Shown: positions 25,592 through 33,959 of the stretch, in pieces
Numbering within the stretch: the stretch's first letter is position 1
How the letters are laid out: the number at the start of each line of letters is the position of its first letter
Origin: Mariaggregatimicrobium sp964498785
GTDB taxonomy: Bacteria; Zhuqueibacterota; Zhuqueibacteria; Thermofontimicrobiales; Thiofontviventaceae
Assembly (NCBI GenBank): GCA_964498785.1
Contig: CAZCJL010000019.1
Span: forward strand, 7,094 to 71,093
Reading direction: 5' to 3'
Length of the DNA: 64,000 nucleotides
Notes under the pieces: generated by a model
The model's database searches: none
What the model saw: only the letters and a program-made list of their open reading frames with translations
What the model was told of the DNA's origin: nothing
Program-made: the position numbers and the translations under genes

Positions 25592-26440
25592 ATGCACATG
25601 AAAAAGCATGTCTTTATCATTTCAATTCTGTTGTTAATATCGCGCTCGTTCGGCCAAACGCAAGATTCCGTTCAAACTGCTACAGTTGATACAACAAAAC
25701 TCGATTCAAATAAAACAATCTATTCCATATCCGACAGTAGTGCAAAATTTCAGTTGAATACTTTGCGAGGAGAGCCATACTTAAAATCACCCACGCTGCC
25801 GCCCATGCATTTGTCTGAAAAAAAAACCCGAATACATATTAATTCAACGACAGACCCATTCCGCTCTCCTGCGGAAAAGTTTAATTTCGATGCGCTGAAT
25901 ATGCCAACGCAACGAACGGATTATGAACTCACAAACGATTATATTCAATCAAAGATTCCTGTTACACCTCTTGAAATTCCGACGGAAAAATTACCGCGAC
26001 CTCTGACTTATGATGAATATATTATCCCAACCCGCCAGGAACTAGATATCCTCGAAGTTTTATGGACAAAAGAAGATGTGATGGATACCACCATCTATTC
26101 ATGTCTGGATACGACATTGAACATCACTATGGAAGATTTAAACAAATTATTAACACGTATGACCCGCCGTGGTCTTATACACAGGCGACAGGTCTCTCCA
26201 AGGTTTGAATTTAACGCGTTTGGGGTTGGGATCGAGATGAGCCGGCAGAACCGAAAAAACAAAATTTACGCATATCAGAGCAACGTTAAGCGTGAAGTGA
26301 TGCGACGTTTCATTAATGCAAATGCTTATTTATTCAAAGAAGATTCATCAATCGTCGATCAAAAACAGTTGCGATCAGTACAGAATGACGCTACATTATT
26401 AGAAGATTTAGATAGAAAAATCCATTTGCCAAAAGAGTGA
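25592..26440 (+). CDS. Secreted hypothetical protein
   Basis: 282 residues with an N-terminal signal peptide (KKHVFIISILLLISRSFGQ) and a Thr/Ser-rich linker. The following region has no recognised domain. A helical C-terminal third (DLNKLLTRMTRRGLIHRRQV) with a basic winged-helix-like rhythm is notable for an exported protein. Two closely spaced ATGs (25592 and 25598) are possible; the second gives the cleaner signal peptide. No strong ribosome site. It is co-directional with the FeS oxidoreductase but 75 bp away. I do not assign a function. Confidence 0.65.
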   Translation: MHMKKHVFIISILLLISRSFGQTQDSVQTATVDTTKLDSNKTIYSISDSSAKFQLNTLRGEPYLKSPTLPPMHLSEKKTRIHINSTTDPFRSPAEKFNFDALNMPTQRTDYELTNDYIQSKIPVTPLEIPTEKLPRPLTYDEYIIPTRQELDILEVLWTKEDVMDTTIYSCLDTTLNITMEDLNKLLTRMTRRGLIHRRQVSPRFEFNAFGVGIEMSRQNRKNKIYAYQSNVKREVMRRFINANAYLFKEDSSIVDQKQLRSVQNDATLLEDLDRKIHLPKE

Positions 26441-26502
26441 ATCTTTTTTGTGAAATCGACATCTAATATAATAATTAAACTTCAATAATGGAGTATCGCT
26501 TC

Positions 26503-26685
26503 ATGAAAAATATTTGGAAAATAGGTGTAATTGTATTAGGTGGATTGTTAGGATATGGGTATTATTATTATATTGGATGCAGATCGGGTGTTTGTCCGAT
26601 AACAAGTAATCCATGGATTAGCACTGGATACGGAGCATTAATTGGGTTTGTGCTTGCTCTCGGAAATAATTCAAAAAAAATGTAA
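26503..26685 (+). CDS. Small membrane protein, DUF6132-like
   Basis: 60 residues, two transmembrane helices with the CRSGVCPITSNPW motif between them, the hallmark of the short DUF6132 family often found beside redox/sulfur genes in Bacteroidota. GGAG at 26491-26494 sits 8 bp before the ATG at 26503, which I prefer to the in-frame ATG at 26488. The stop codon falls inside the TGTAAC end of an adjacent repeat element, so the last residues come from that element. Confidence 0.75.
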   Translation: MKNIWKIGVIVLGGLLGYGYYYYIGCRSGVCPITSNPWISTGYGALIGFVLALGNNSKKM

Positions 26686-26884
26686 CTATTCAGGTGTCAA
26701 TCTCGCGAATGCCGGAGTCTCCCTTTTCAATGTGAATAAGTGCGATAAAAATTTAGATCATACCTGCAAAGAAAAGCATGTTCTGATTCCGGAATGGAAA
26801 GACTTATACAATGATTTAGTTAAAACAGATATCTGAGCGGATTCCTGCATCCGCAGGAATGACAGCTCTATGCTGAAAGTAACA
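26681..26884. repeat. 204-bp element with TGTAACTATTCAG ends and an embedded REP-like 42-mer
   Basis: The left end is TGTAACTATTCAGG (26681-26694). The right end CTGAAAGTAACA (26873-26884) is its imperfect reverse complement. The right part contains ATTCCTGC...GCAGGAAT, an 8-bp hairpin. Positions 26834-26875 are identical, in inverse orientation, to the last 42 bp of the window (63959-64000). No coding function. Confidence 0.7.
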
Positions 26885-26914
26885 AAAAAATAAAAAACAA
26901 TCAAAGGCAGGTTA

Positions 26915-27001
26915 ATGGACAATTGGATAATTATTTTGATATTTGTTTTCTACTTTTTACTGATGAGATATATTTTGCCTAAAATGGGAGTTTCTACGTG
27001 A
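26915..27001 (+). CDS. Possible 28-residue single-pass membrane peptide
   Basis: The ATG at 26915 follows AAAGGCAGG. The product is one hydrophobic helix (WIIILIFVFYFLLMRYILP) with a short polar tail KMGVST, the shape of a small membrane protein. It lies between the DUF6132 gene and the zinc-ribbon gene. Very short, so a chance frame is possible. Confidence 0.4.
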   Translation: MDNWIIILIFVFYFLLMRYILPKMGVST

Positions 27002-27086
27002 TTGTCAAATTCCTGTAACGTTCCGGGTGAACGCGATATGTCAAAAAAAAGCGAAAGAGAAGACGACGCAAAGGAGAATTCTAAAA

Positions 27087-27296
27087 ATGCCGATTTATGA
27101 GTACAAATGTAAAAATTGTGGTAAAAAATTTGAAGAATTTCAGCCACTTAACGCTGGTAATGAAAATGTTATTTGTCCCAATTGTAATACACCTCAACCT
27201 GAAAGGCTGTTTTCAGCATTCAGTTCATCTGGAGCCAGTATTGGAACAACTGTTAGCAGTGGAAGCTGCGGCTCTTCCGGCAGTCCATTTTCCTGA
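27087..27296 (+). CDS. FmdB-family zinc-ribbon protein
   Basis: 69 residues. MPIYEYKCKNCGKKFEEFQ is the family signature, with CxxC at Cys8/Cys11 and a second CPNC pair forming a zinc ribbon. The tail is Ser/Gly-rich with a further Cys (SSGSCGSSGS). AAGGAGAATT precedes the ATG at 27087; upstream in-frame codons are not preceded by a site. FmdB-like proteins are putative regulators, often co-located with redox genes; the role is unknown here. Confidence 0.88.
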   Translation: MPIYEYKCKNCGKKFEEFQPLNAGNENVICPNCNTPQPERLFSAFSSSGASIGTTVSSGSCGSSGSPFS

Positions 27297-27419
27297 GCAT
27301 AGTAAATGTAACGAAGCAGTTGCTTCGAACAGAAATCTTTAAAACAGACTATCTCGGAATATTTAGAGATTATAAAGTGCAAATTATTTTAAATAATCAG
27401 AAGAAAATCCGGAGGTAAA

Positions 27420-27998
27420 ATGAGAAATATAGTATTCGTCATGATCCTTGTAATGCTGATGGTGGTTGGTGGTTGTTCGGATAATAATGCAAGTGATTCA
27501 AAACAAAAAGAAGCTCAGGTAAAAACGACAGCGCAGAACGCGCCTGAAGTTGAAGTCGAATGGCTATCCTTTGATAAAGGAGTGGCCAAAGCCGAATCAG
27601 AAAATAAAAATATGATTATTGATTTTTATACAGACTGGTGTCACTGGTGTAAAGTAATGGACGAAAAAACGTTCAATGACGCGGGCGTCAGTAAAGTCCT
27701 TGCTGAGAAATATATTACTGTCCGCCTGGATGCTGAAGATGGCTCTCAAACAGCCAATTATAAAGGACAAACCTATACGAACATTGAATTGACCAGAGCT
27801 TTTGGAGTTCGTGGTTTTCCTTCCATTGCGTTTCTTGATAAACAGGGAGAAGTTATTACTCTAGTACCTGGTTATGTGCCAGCGGAGACATTTGTAAATT
27901 TGTTAGACTATATCGACCAGGAATGTTATAAAAAACAAATGTCATTTGATGAATTCATGAAGAAAAAAGGTGAATGTGACGATAAAACTAAAACCTGA
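27420..27998 (+). CDS. Thioredoxin-fold lipoprotein (CHWC active site)
   Basis: 192 residues. The lipoprotein signal ends in VVGGC (Cys19). A thioredoxin-like domain spans ~45-165: IDFYTDWCHWCKVMDEKTF with the CxxC motif CHWC, then FGVRGFPSIAFLD with the cis-Pro. The CHWC active site resembles thioredoxin-like DUF255/SoxW-type proteins. It probably reduces or isomerises disulfides in the periplasm. The C-terminal tail carries two additional Cys. CCGGAGGTAAA precedes the start; a terminator follows 45 bp after the stop. Confidence 0.9.
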   Translation: MRNIVFVMILVMLMVVGGCSDNNASDSKQKEAQVKTTAQNAPEVEVEWLSFDKGVAKAESENKNMIIDFYTDWCHWCKVMDEKTFNDAGVSKVLAEKYITVRLDAEDGSQTANYKGQTYTNIELTRAFGVRGFPSIAFLDKQGEVITLVPGYVPAETFVNLLDYIDQECYKKQMSFDEFMKKKGECDDKTKT

Positions 27999-28042
27999 TT
28001 TATTGATTGAGAATAGAGGAAACATCGCTAAATATAAGACAG

Positions 28043-28073
28043 ATACCCGGGCTTTATCCCGGGTATTTTTTCT
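28043..28073 (+). terminator. Rho-independent terminator
   Basis: ATACCCGGG (28043-28051) pairs with CCCGGGTAT (28058-28066) across a 6-nt loop, followed by TTTTTTC. Confidence 0.92.
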
Positions 28074-28107
28074 TCCCTGATAATACAAATTATTATGAGT
28101 CATTTTA

Positions 28108-30333
28108 ATGAATAATATAACTAATGTGACTTTTCGGATAATCTCGACCGTGCTGTTGGTTGTTGGCGTGCTCTTTGGAAAACATCCGGAAATCAGTTTC
28201 ATAAGAATCAATCTGCAAAATCAATCCAATGAAATTATCCGCAAAATAGCCGAACTAAACCTTGATATTACTTATCAAAATCCAGCCGAACAATATATTG
28301 ACGCTATCGTTTCGGGCTCACAGTACAACAGCCTTCAAAAGTTAGGTCTCACCTCAGAAAAAATCATTGACGATCTGCCAAAATTTGCTGAAAAATTACG
28401 TTCTGGCGATTATTTTTCCCATTTCTACTCATTTGAAGAAATCGAAGCGGAACTGCAACGAATTGAAGCAGAAAATCCGCATATCGTATCTGTGCAAAGC
28501 ATCGGAAAAAGTTGGGAAGAAAGAGATATCTGGGTTATGAAAATTTCCGATAATGTTGAACAGGATGAAACGGATGAGGCGGACGTATTATATATGGCAA
28601 ACATGCACGCACGGGAAATGATTACACCGGAAATCATTATGTATTTTATGAACTGGCTTATTGATAATTATGACACTGATCCTTACACAACCTATCTTAT
28701 CAATAACCGACAATTGTGGTTAATCCCCACCCTGAATCCCGATGGACGTGTGCATGTATTTACCGGAAATATCGACAATCTGTGGCGTTATTATGACCCG
28801 ATTATGTGGCGTAAAAATAAACGGGATAATAATGAAAATAATTTCTTCGATCCTGACAGTGATGGTGTGGATTTAAATCGAAATTTTGGGTACAAATGGG
28901 GGTTTGATATTGGTTCCAGCGGAAGCTTTCGAGATAATACATACCGTGGTCCTGCGCCATTTTCTGAACCAGAGACAGAGGCGCTCAAGGATTTTGTTGA
29001 AACGCGTCGTTTTGTGATTAGTTTATCTTATCATAGTTACGGACAATGGTGGTTGTTTCCGTGGGGACACAAAAAGGAAAATGCAGAAACGCCGGATCAT
29101 GAACAATTTTTGGCGTTGGCTGAAAATTGTGTCGCGTACAACGGATATACTCCGGCGAACGGCGCCCAATTTGATTATATTGTCAGTGGTGATTCTGATG
29201 ACTGGCTTTACGGAGAACAAGAAACAAAGCGTAAAATATTTGCCTTTACACCGGAAGTGGGAAGCGCTTCGCAAAATTATTTCTGGCCGCCGCCGGAGTT
29301 GATTGATGATCTGGTCAATGAAAATTTAGGGCCTAATATTTATATGGCGTATGCTGGTGGGGAAGAGCCCATCATTGAACCGGAGCTATCTCCTGATACC
29401 CTGTATAGCGCCGGCCCGATCCGCTTAAGTACACATATTTCCACGCCCATTGTTCTAACACAATCTGCGAATTTGGATACAGCCAATATCTGGCTTTTTT
29501 ATAGCCAGAGCAAAACCGGAGATTATGATTCCTCTAAAATGATATTAACAGGCAATTCTCAATTTTACGGAGAAATACTGTCACCGGCGGAAGGCAGAAA
29601 CGTCTATTATTACTTTTCTGCAACTGATGAAATGGGGCGTACCGGCTGTTCCCCACATGCTGCTCCACTTGCTGTTCATTCTTTCTATTTAGGTTTTGAT
29701 ACAACAAAGCCAAATATTTTTTATAATCCCATCCCGGATCAGGATATCAGTGTGGACTCTATTATTTTTCAGGTAAAAATTGCAGATGCCAGTGCGATTG
29801 ATAAAGCATTTCTCTTTTACCGATTAAATAAAAGTTCAACGGATAGTCTCGAATTATTGCCGACGTGTACAGACAGCATCTATCAAGCAGTATTGTCGAT
29901 TGCAAGTTACCAGGTGGGCGACTTGTTAGAATATGGATTTTTCGCAGTTGATATTGCACAATCAGCTAGTTGTGCCCGTGCGCCAAAAAATGGCTTTTTT
30001 AGATTCAATATTATTGATGGATCGAATAAACTATCTGAAATAAAACATTACGCCAGAACATATCACTTGTATCAGAATTACCCTAATCCGTTTAATGCTC
30101 ATACGATGATTTGCTATCAGCTAAAACAAAAAGCTCATGTATGGGTAAAGATTTCTAACATCAGAGGACAACAGGTTGCGCAATTAGCTGACAGGAGACA
30201 ACGCCCTGGTCAATATTCGTTACGTTGGAATGGGGAAGATCAGTTTGGAAACCCACTACCGAGCGGTATTTATATCATTCGTTTTGATGTGAATGAATTT
30301 TCTGATTCGATGAAACTAATTTTATTGAAATAA
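28108..30333 (+). CDS. Secreted M14 zinc carboxypeptidase with C-terminal sorting domain
   Basis: 741 residues. Signal peptide (to ~residue 24); a short propeptide; M14 domain ~110-420. Zinc ligands are HAREMITPE (His-x-x-Glu) and a His in SLSYHSYGQWW; NPDGR, VDLNRNFGYKW (substrate Arg) and the catalytic Glu in FTPEVGS are present. Beta-sandwich modules follow (~430-640). The last ~80 residues are a FlgD-like/type IX-style sorting domain beginning YQNYPNPFNAHT and ending in a hydrophobic-basic SMKLILLK. It digests peptides outside the cell or on its surface. AT-rich upstream with no clear ribosome site. Confidence 0.93.
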   Translation: MNNITNVTFRIISTVLLVVGVLFGKHPEISFIRINLQNQSNEIIRKIAELNLDITYQNPAEQYIDAIVSGSQYNSLQKLGLTSEKIIDDLPKFAEKLRSGDYFSHFYSFEEIEAELQRIEAENPHIVSVQSIGKSWEERDIWVMKISDNVEQDETDEADVLYMANMHAREMITPEIIMYFMNWLIDNYDTDPYTTYLINNRQLWLIPTLNPDGRVHVFTGNIDNLWRYYDPIMWRKNKRDNNENNFFDPDSDGVDLNRNFGYKWGFDIGSSGSFRDNTYRGPAPFSEPETEALKDFVETRRFVISLSYHSYGQWWLFPWGHKKENAETPDHEQFLALAENCVAYNGYTPANGAQFDYIVSGDSDDWLYGEQETKRKIFAFTPEVGSASQNYFWPPPELIDDLVNENLGPNIYMAYAGGEEPIIEPELSPDTLYSAGPIRLSTHISTPIVLTQSANLDTANIWLFYSQSKTGDYDSSKMILTGNSQFYGEILSPAEGRNVYYYFSATDEMGRTGCSPHAAPLAVHSFYLGFDTTKPNIFYNPIPDQDISVDSIIFQVKIADASAIDKAFLFYRLNKSSTDSLELLPTCTDSIYQAVLSIASYQVGDLLEYGFFAVDIAQSASCARAPKNGFFRFNIIDGSNKLSEIKHYARTYHLYQNYPNPFNAHTMICYQLKQKAHVWVKISNIRGQQVAQLADRRQRPGQYSLRWNGEDQFGNPLPSGIYIIRFDVNEFSDSMKLILLK

Positions 30334-30379
30334 AACCCTTCATTAAAAATGAATCGATTATCGCATGTTTAGAAAATAC

Positions 30380-30408
30380 TTGAAAAAATGAATTAATATC
30401 CTTATATT
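30380..30408 (+). promoter_or_regulatory. Promoter of the NtrC-type regulator gene
   Basis: TTGAAA (30380-30385), 17-bp spacer, TATATT (30403-30408), 34 bp before the ATG. Confidence 0.6.
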
Positions 30409-30442
30409 TTTCTAAATTTAAAAACATGGGGATATCAGGACT

Positions 30443-31816
30443 ATGGGGCAGCAAAAAATACTCATAATCGACAATGAAAAGCGAATGTGTCATGTTTTAA
30501 AAATCGCGCTTGAAGCTGACGGTCACACTGTGGATTTAGCTTTTGATGGCAATGAGGGGATAGAAAAAGTAACGAAGAATGATTATCAGGTTGTTATAAC
30601 AGATTTAAAAATGCCCGGTAAAGATGGAATGGCAGTACTGGAATTTACAAAAGCAACCAAAACTACAACCGAAGTCATCATGATAACAGCCTACGCCACA
30701 GCCCAAACAGCTGTTGCAGCCATGCGAAAAGGCGCGTACGACTATCTCATCAAACCGTTTGAAATAGACGAGCTTCGATTAAAAGTAAAGCAGATTATTG
30801 ACAAAGAACGATTACAGGAAGAAAACAAAGAATTAAAGCAGAAATTACAAGATAAATTCTCGCTGGATAACATTGTGGGGCAGAGCGAAGCAATGGCAAA
30901 AGTTTACCAGATGATCCAAAAAGTAGCTCCGAGCAACGCCACGGTGTTAATTCGGGGCGAAAGTGGCACTGGGAAAGAACTGGTTGCACACGCAATTCAT
31001 CAATTAAGCAACCGAAAAAATGAGCCATTTATTGCAGTAAATTGTGGCGCATTGCCAGAGAGCCTGCTGGAGAGTGAACTGTTTGGCCACGAGAAAGGAG
31101 CATTTACTGGCGCTGAAAAACAAAAATCAGGGCGCTTTGAACTGGCCGGTACTGGATCAATTTTTCTGGATGAAATTGGTGATATAACTCCTGCAATTCA
31201 GATTAAATTACTGCGTGTGCTCCAAAATCGGGAGATTGTACGACTTGGGGGACAGGAAGTAATAAAAATAAAAGCGCGAACGATTGCGGCAACAAATCGT
31301 GATCTTGAAGCAGCTATAAAAACAGGAGACTTTCGCGAAGATCTTTATTATCGAATTAATGTCTTTCCTGTTTTTCTACCTCCCCTGAGAGAACGAAAAG
31401 AAGATATCCCGGATTTAGTAGCTCATTTTATGAAAAAGAACAACGCTCCGGAAGATAAAATTGACGCCGGGGCAATGAGGCTGCTTATGAACTATCACTG
31501 GCAGGGGAATGTCAGGGAACTCGAAAATGTAATTGAGCGGTCGTTAATTATGGCCGGAGATGATGTTATTAATAAAGACATTTTGCCGCCGCACATAAAG
31601 GGCAATGTTGAGCAACATAACGCGTTATCCCTTGACATCCCCGACGAAGGGCTTTCAATTGAAGATGTGGAGCGGGGACTCATAAAAAAAGCGCTGGCAA
31701 AAGCCGAAGGGAACAAAAGCAAAGCATCGAAATTGTTGGGAATTACCCGTCGCAGGTTATACTCAATGATGGAACGGTTAGGAACAACAGAGTCTGGCAT
31801 TAAACCAAAATCGTAG
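30443..31816 (+). CDS. NtrC-family sigma-54-dependent response regulator
   Basis: 457 residues in the classical order. Receiver ~5-120 (phospho-Asp in VVITDLKMPGKDG; Thr/Ala MITAYAT; Lys in YLIKPFEI). AAA+ ATPase ~145-380 (Walker A GESGTGKE, the sigma-54-contacting GAFTGAEK loop, Walker B IFLDEIGD, R-finger region RVLQNREIVRLGG). Fis-type HTH ~415-450 (KAEGNKSKASKLLGITRRRLY). It activates sigma-54 promoters on phosphorylation. No histidine kinase is adjacent, so its partner is elsewhere. A GG-N10-GC site lies ahead of the roadblock/GTPase operon 0.9 kb downstream. Confidence 0.95.
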   Translation: MGQQKILIIDNEKRMCHVLKIALEADGHTVDLAFDGNEGIEKVTKNDYQVVITDLKMPGKDGMAVLEFTKATKTTTEVIMITAYATAQTAVAAMRKGAYDYLIKPFEIDELRLKVKQIIDKERLQEENKELKQKLQDKFSLDNIVGQSEAMAKVYQMIQKVAPSNATVLIRGESGTGKELVAHAIHQLSNRKNEPFIAVNCGALPESLLESELFGHEKGAFTGAEKQKSGRFELAGTGSIFLDEIGDITPAIQIKLLRVLQNREIVRLGGQEVIKIKARTIAATNRDLEAAIKTGDFREDLYYRINVFPVFLPPLRERKEDIPDLVAHFMKKNNAPEDKIDAGAMRLLMNYHWQGNVRELENVIERSLIMAGDDVINKDILPPHIKGNVEQHNALSLDIPDEGLSIEDVERGLIKKALAKAEGNKSKASKLLGITRRRLYSMMERLGTTESGIKPKS

Positions 31817-31830
31817 GTCTTATAAATATA

Positions 31831-31993
31831 ATCTAAAATTCTAAAAAGAAAATTATTATACAATTGTAGCCCACTAAACACAAAAAAATACACGAAATGT
31901 TATTTTTTTATTTTGAATAAAGCACTATTTCGTGTGTTTTGCGGGCAATAAATCTATTTTTTCATTATTATAATTCATTTTACAAATTTAGGT
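31831..31993. repeat. 163-bp palindromic MITE-like element, copy A
   Basis: Read on the minus strand it starts ACCTAAATTTGTAAAATG and ends with TTTTTAGAATTTTAGAT; the two ends are imperfect inverted repeats. The centre holds a palindrome of AACACACGAAAT and ATTTCGTGT arms. The same unit recurs at 49150-49304 and 56938-57100 in the opposite orientation. It lies between the regulator and the next gene. Confidence 0.8.
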
Positions 31994-32008
31994 GTAAAAG
32001 GAAACATT

Positions 32009-32287
32009 ATGTCAATTTTTGGATTTCTTGTACTTTTAATTGTCGCGGCCATTATCGGATCGATTGGTTCATCGCTCGGTGGCTATTCTAATCAGGGTTG
32101 CCTGACATCAATTATTGTTGGATTGATCGGAGCACTCATCGGTTCCTGGATGAGCCGTGAGTTAGGTATCCAGGATTTTCTGTATATAAAGAATATTCCC
32201 GTTTTTTGGTCAATTATCGGAGCAGCAATATTTGTGGCCGTTATTACAGCGATCAATCCTCATCGAACGAAACGGCGCAAAAAATAG
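32009..32287 (+). CDS. GlsB/YeaQ/YmgE-family small membrane protein
   Basis: 92 residues, three transmembrane segments, Gly-rich (LIVAAIIGSIGSSLGG, IIVGLIGALIGSWMSRELG, FWSIIGAAIFVAVITAI) with a basic C-terminal tail HRTKRRKK. It matches the transglycosylase-associated/stress-response family of unknown biochemical activity. AAAGGAAACATT is the ribosome site, directly beyond the repeat element, which may therefore influence its promoter. Confidence 0.85.
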   Translation: MSIFGFLVLLIVAAIIGSIGSSLGGYSNQGCLTSIIVGLIGALIGSWMSRELGIQDFLYIKNIPVFWSIIGAAIFVAVITAINPHRTKRRKK

Positions 32288-32308
32288 AATTTTTGTCACC
32301 ATACGATT

Positions 32309-32342
32309 AAGCCAGTGTAAAATTTTTGCAGTGGCTTTTTCA
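32309..32342 (+). terminator. Rho-independent terminator
   Basis: AAGCCAGTGTAAA (32309-32321) with TTTGCAGTGGCTT (32326-32338); one mismatch and one wobble pair, ending in a T-run. Confidence 0.7.
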
Positions 32343-32676
32343 TTATACCAAAAAAGAATCGATTCGCTTGCGGCTTTTAGCACTCAAAAAATACGACATT
32401 TTGCCAAAAGTATCACATTTCACCATCTGAGTGAAATAATAACCAGCTATTTCTTACCTGATTTTCGATTTAAGTTCACCATTTCATCTACACCACACTT
32501 TCAACATTTCAATAATAAATATCAACGTTCTTGTGTCATCATGAACCAAATGTGTTAAAATGAGACATGAAATTTTCCATGTTGATGCTTTTATCTGACT
32601 TAATTATTGATATATATTGTTGTTATGATATTGATAAACTGATAATTATATTTAAATAAAAAGGTTGTGATTATTT
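32343..32676. other. Gene-free A/T-rich stretch upstream of the roadblock/GTPase operon
   Basis: No convincing reading frame or RNA gene is seen. The region is very A/T-rich with several direct TTGATA/TATGAT-like strings, and could hold activator sites for the operon ahead. GTTAAAATGAGACATG near 32556 has relatives at 47.43 and 47.56 kb. Confidence 0.4.
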
Positions 32677-32694
32677 AGGAATAGTTGTTGCAGC
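32677..32694 (+). promoter_or_regulatory. Candidate sigma-54 (-24/-12) promoter
   Basis: TAGGAATAGTTGTTGCAG has GG at 32679-32680 and GC at 32691-32692, exactly 10 bp apart, with the TTGCA -12 box intact. The -24 box (AGGAAT) deviates from TGGCAC. It lies 72 bp before the first roadblock gene; an NtrC-type activator is encoded just upstream. Confidence 0.35.
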
Positions 32695-32765
32695 TATGAT
32701 CGACATTTTAAGATTGCATATTGTTGTTATATAAATAAAAAACAAAACCTGGTGGAGGTATTTCC

Positions 32766-33569
32766 ATGTCAACAAGGTTAAGCGGTAATCTTGCTAAGTT
32801 AAATTTTTCAGACATCATTGAAGCCACATGTTTAAAAGCCAAGAGTTGTCAGTTGATTGTCAGAAATGCCGTCGGAGAGGGCACGATATTTTTTTCACAA
32901 GGGGAGCCACATCATGCACAGATGGGGAATATGGAAGGACAGGATGCAGTATATCGACTCATTCAATCAATAAAAAAAGAAGGGGGTGTATTTACAGTGG
33001 ATTTTGATATTAAAATTCCAAGCAGAACGATTTCAAAGAGTTGGCGGGAAATTGCAGATTATAATGATAATAACAGCGGTAATAACAATAATAGCAATCA
33101 TAATAATTTGGTGAATATTTCCAGAGGATTTCCGGTAGAGGAGCCAAAGGAAAAAGAAGCTGAGGAAGATGAACCCGAAGATGAAATTACTGAATTTAAA
33201 AGTAAAAGCAGAGGGAAAAATGTTACTCAACTATTAAAAGAACTCCAAAAAAAATCTTCTGAAATTCAGGGAACAGCGATTGTAAGTACCGAGGGGCTTG
33301 TAATATCTTCTGTTTTAAAAGGTAATTTTGAGGAAGAGCATTTAGCTGCAATTTCTGCAATTGTGCTTTCATTGGGCGAACGTATTGTTATTGAATTAAA
33401 GCGGGGGGATCTGGAGCAGGTGTACGTAAAAGGGAAAAAGGGCTATGTCCTTATCACGCAATGCACTGTGGAGTCATTATTGGTTGTGATTGCATCCTCT
33501 CTTGTAAAATTAGGAATGATTTTTCTCGATACCAAACGCACTGCAGAAAATATTGGAGAACTTCTGTAA
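32766..33569 (+). CDS. DUF4388-roadblock/LC7 fusion protein
   Basis: 267 residues. Residues 1-~95 are a DUF4388 (PATAN-like) domain (STRLSGNLAKLNFSDIIEA...GEGTIFFSQGEPHHAQMG). An Asn/Ser low-complexity hinge (~residues 99-115) and an acidic linker follow. Residues ~155-267 form a roadblock/LC7 fold (LLKELQKKSSEIQGTAIV then EGLVISSV, VYVKGKKGYVLITQC). DUF4388 is found in bacterial signalling proteins, roadblock in GTPase partners, so this is a plausible adaptor linking a sensory system to the GTPase. First gene of the operon; GGTGGAGGTATTTCC is a strong start site. Confidence 0.9.
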   Translation: MSTRLSGNLAKLNFSDIIEATCLKAKSCQLIVRNAVGEGTIFFSQGEPHHAQMGNMEGQDAVYRLIQSIKKEGGVFTVDFDIKIPSRTISKSWREIADYNDNNSGNNNNSNHNNLVNISRGFPVEEPKEKEAEEDEPEDEITEFKSKSRGKNVTQLLKELQKKSSEIQGTAIVSTEGLVISSVLKGNFEEEHLAAISAIVLSLGERIVIELKRGDLEQVYVKGKKGYVLITQCTVESLLVVIASSLVKLGMIFLDTKRTAENIGELL

Positions 33570-33602
33570 ATTTAAACCTATTAAACTGGAGGAATCACTA
33601 AA

Positions 33603-33959
33603 GTGCCCAAAAAACTACAGAAAGTGTTAAATCAAATTTTGGAAATTCCGGGGGTGAACGCAGTTAGCATTATCAGTCGCGATGGTTTTGTTGTCGATTA
33701 TGTATCCAATGCAGATACAGATCTTGAAGCAATCGGAGCAGTGGTTGCCAGCGGTTTTGGTGCTTCCGAAGTGATTGGCTCAGAATTAACATTAGGGTAC
33801 TTAAATCAATGTATTCTGGAATATGATACAAATAAAATAATTATGGCGTCGATCGCGGAAAATGTGCTCGCGGTTCTTGCTGATGGTGATTCCATGATCG
33901 GGCAAATTCGTTATGCAATCCAGAAAAATATAACTGAGATTACAAAAGGCTTATCTTAG
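33603..33959 (+). CDS. Roadblock/LC7 domain protein (MglB-like)
   Basis: 118 residues, a single roadblock fold. LNQILEIPGVNAVSIISRDGFVVDYVSN (shown in part as the PGV...DGF signature) opens the first helix-strand unit; LEAIGAVVASGFGASEVIG and a final helix complete it. GTG start at 33603, with GGAGG 10 bp before it. In Myxococcus and Thermus, MglB of this fold is the GTPase-activating partner of MglA; here it may have the same or a scaffold role. The stop codon TAG shares one base with the GTG start of the next gene. Confidence 0.9.
   Translation: MPKKLQKVLNQILEIPGVNAVSIISRDGFVVDYVSNADTDLEAIGAVVASGFGASEVIGSELTLGYLNQCILEYDTNKIIMASIAENVLAVLADGDSMIGQIRYAIQKNITEITKGLS

Noticed and set aside
26642..26836. 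Plus-strand 64-codon frame through the 204-bp repeat
   Set aside because: It overlaps the DUF6132 gene in another frame and consists mostly of repeat-element sequence.
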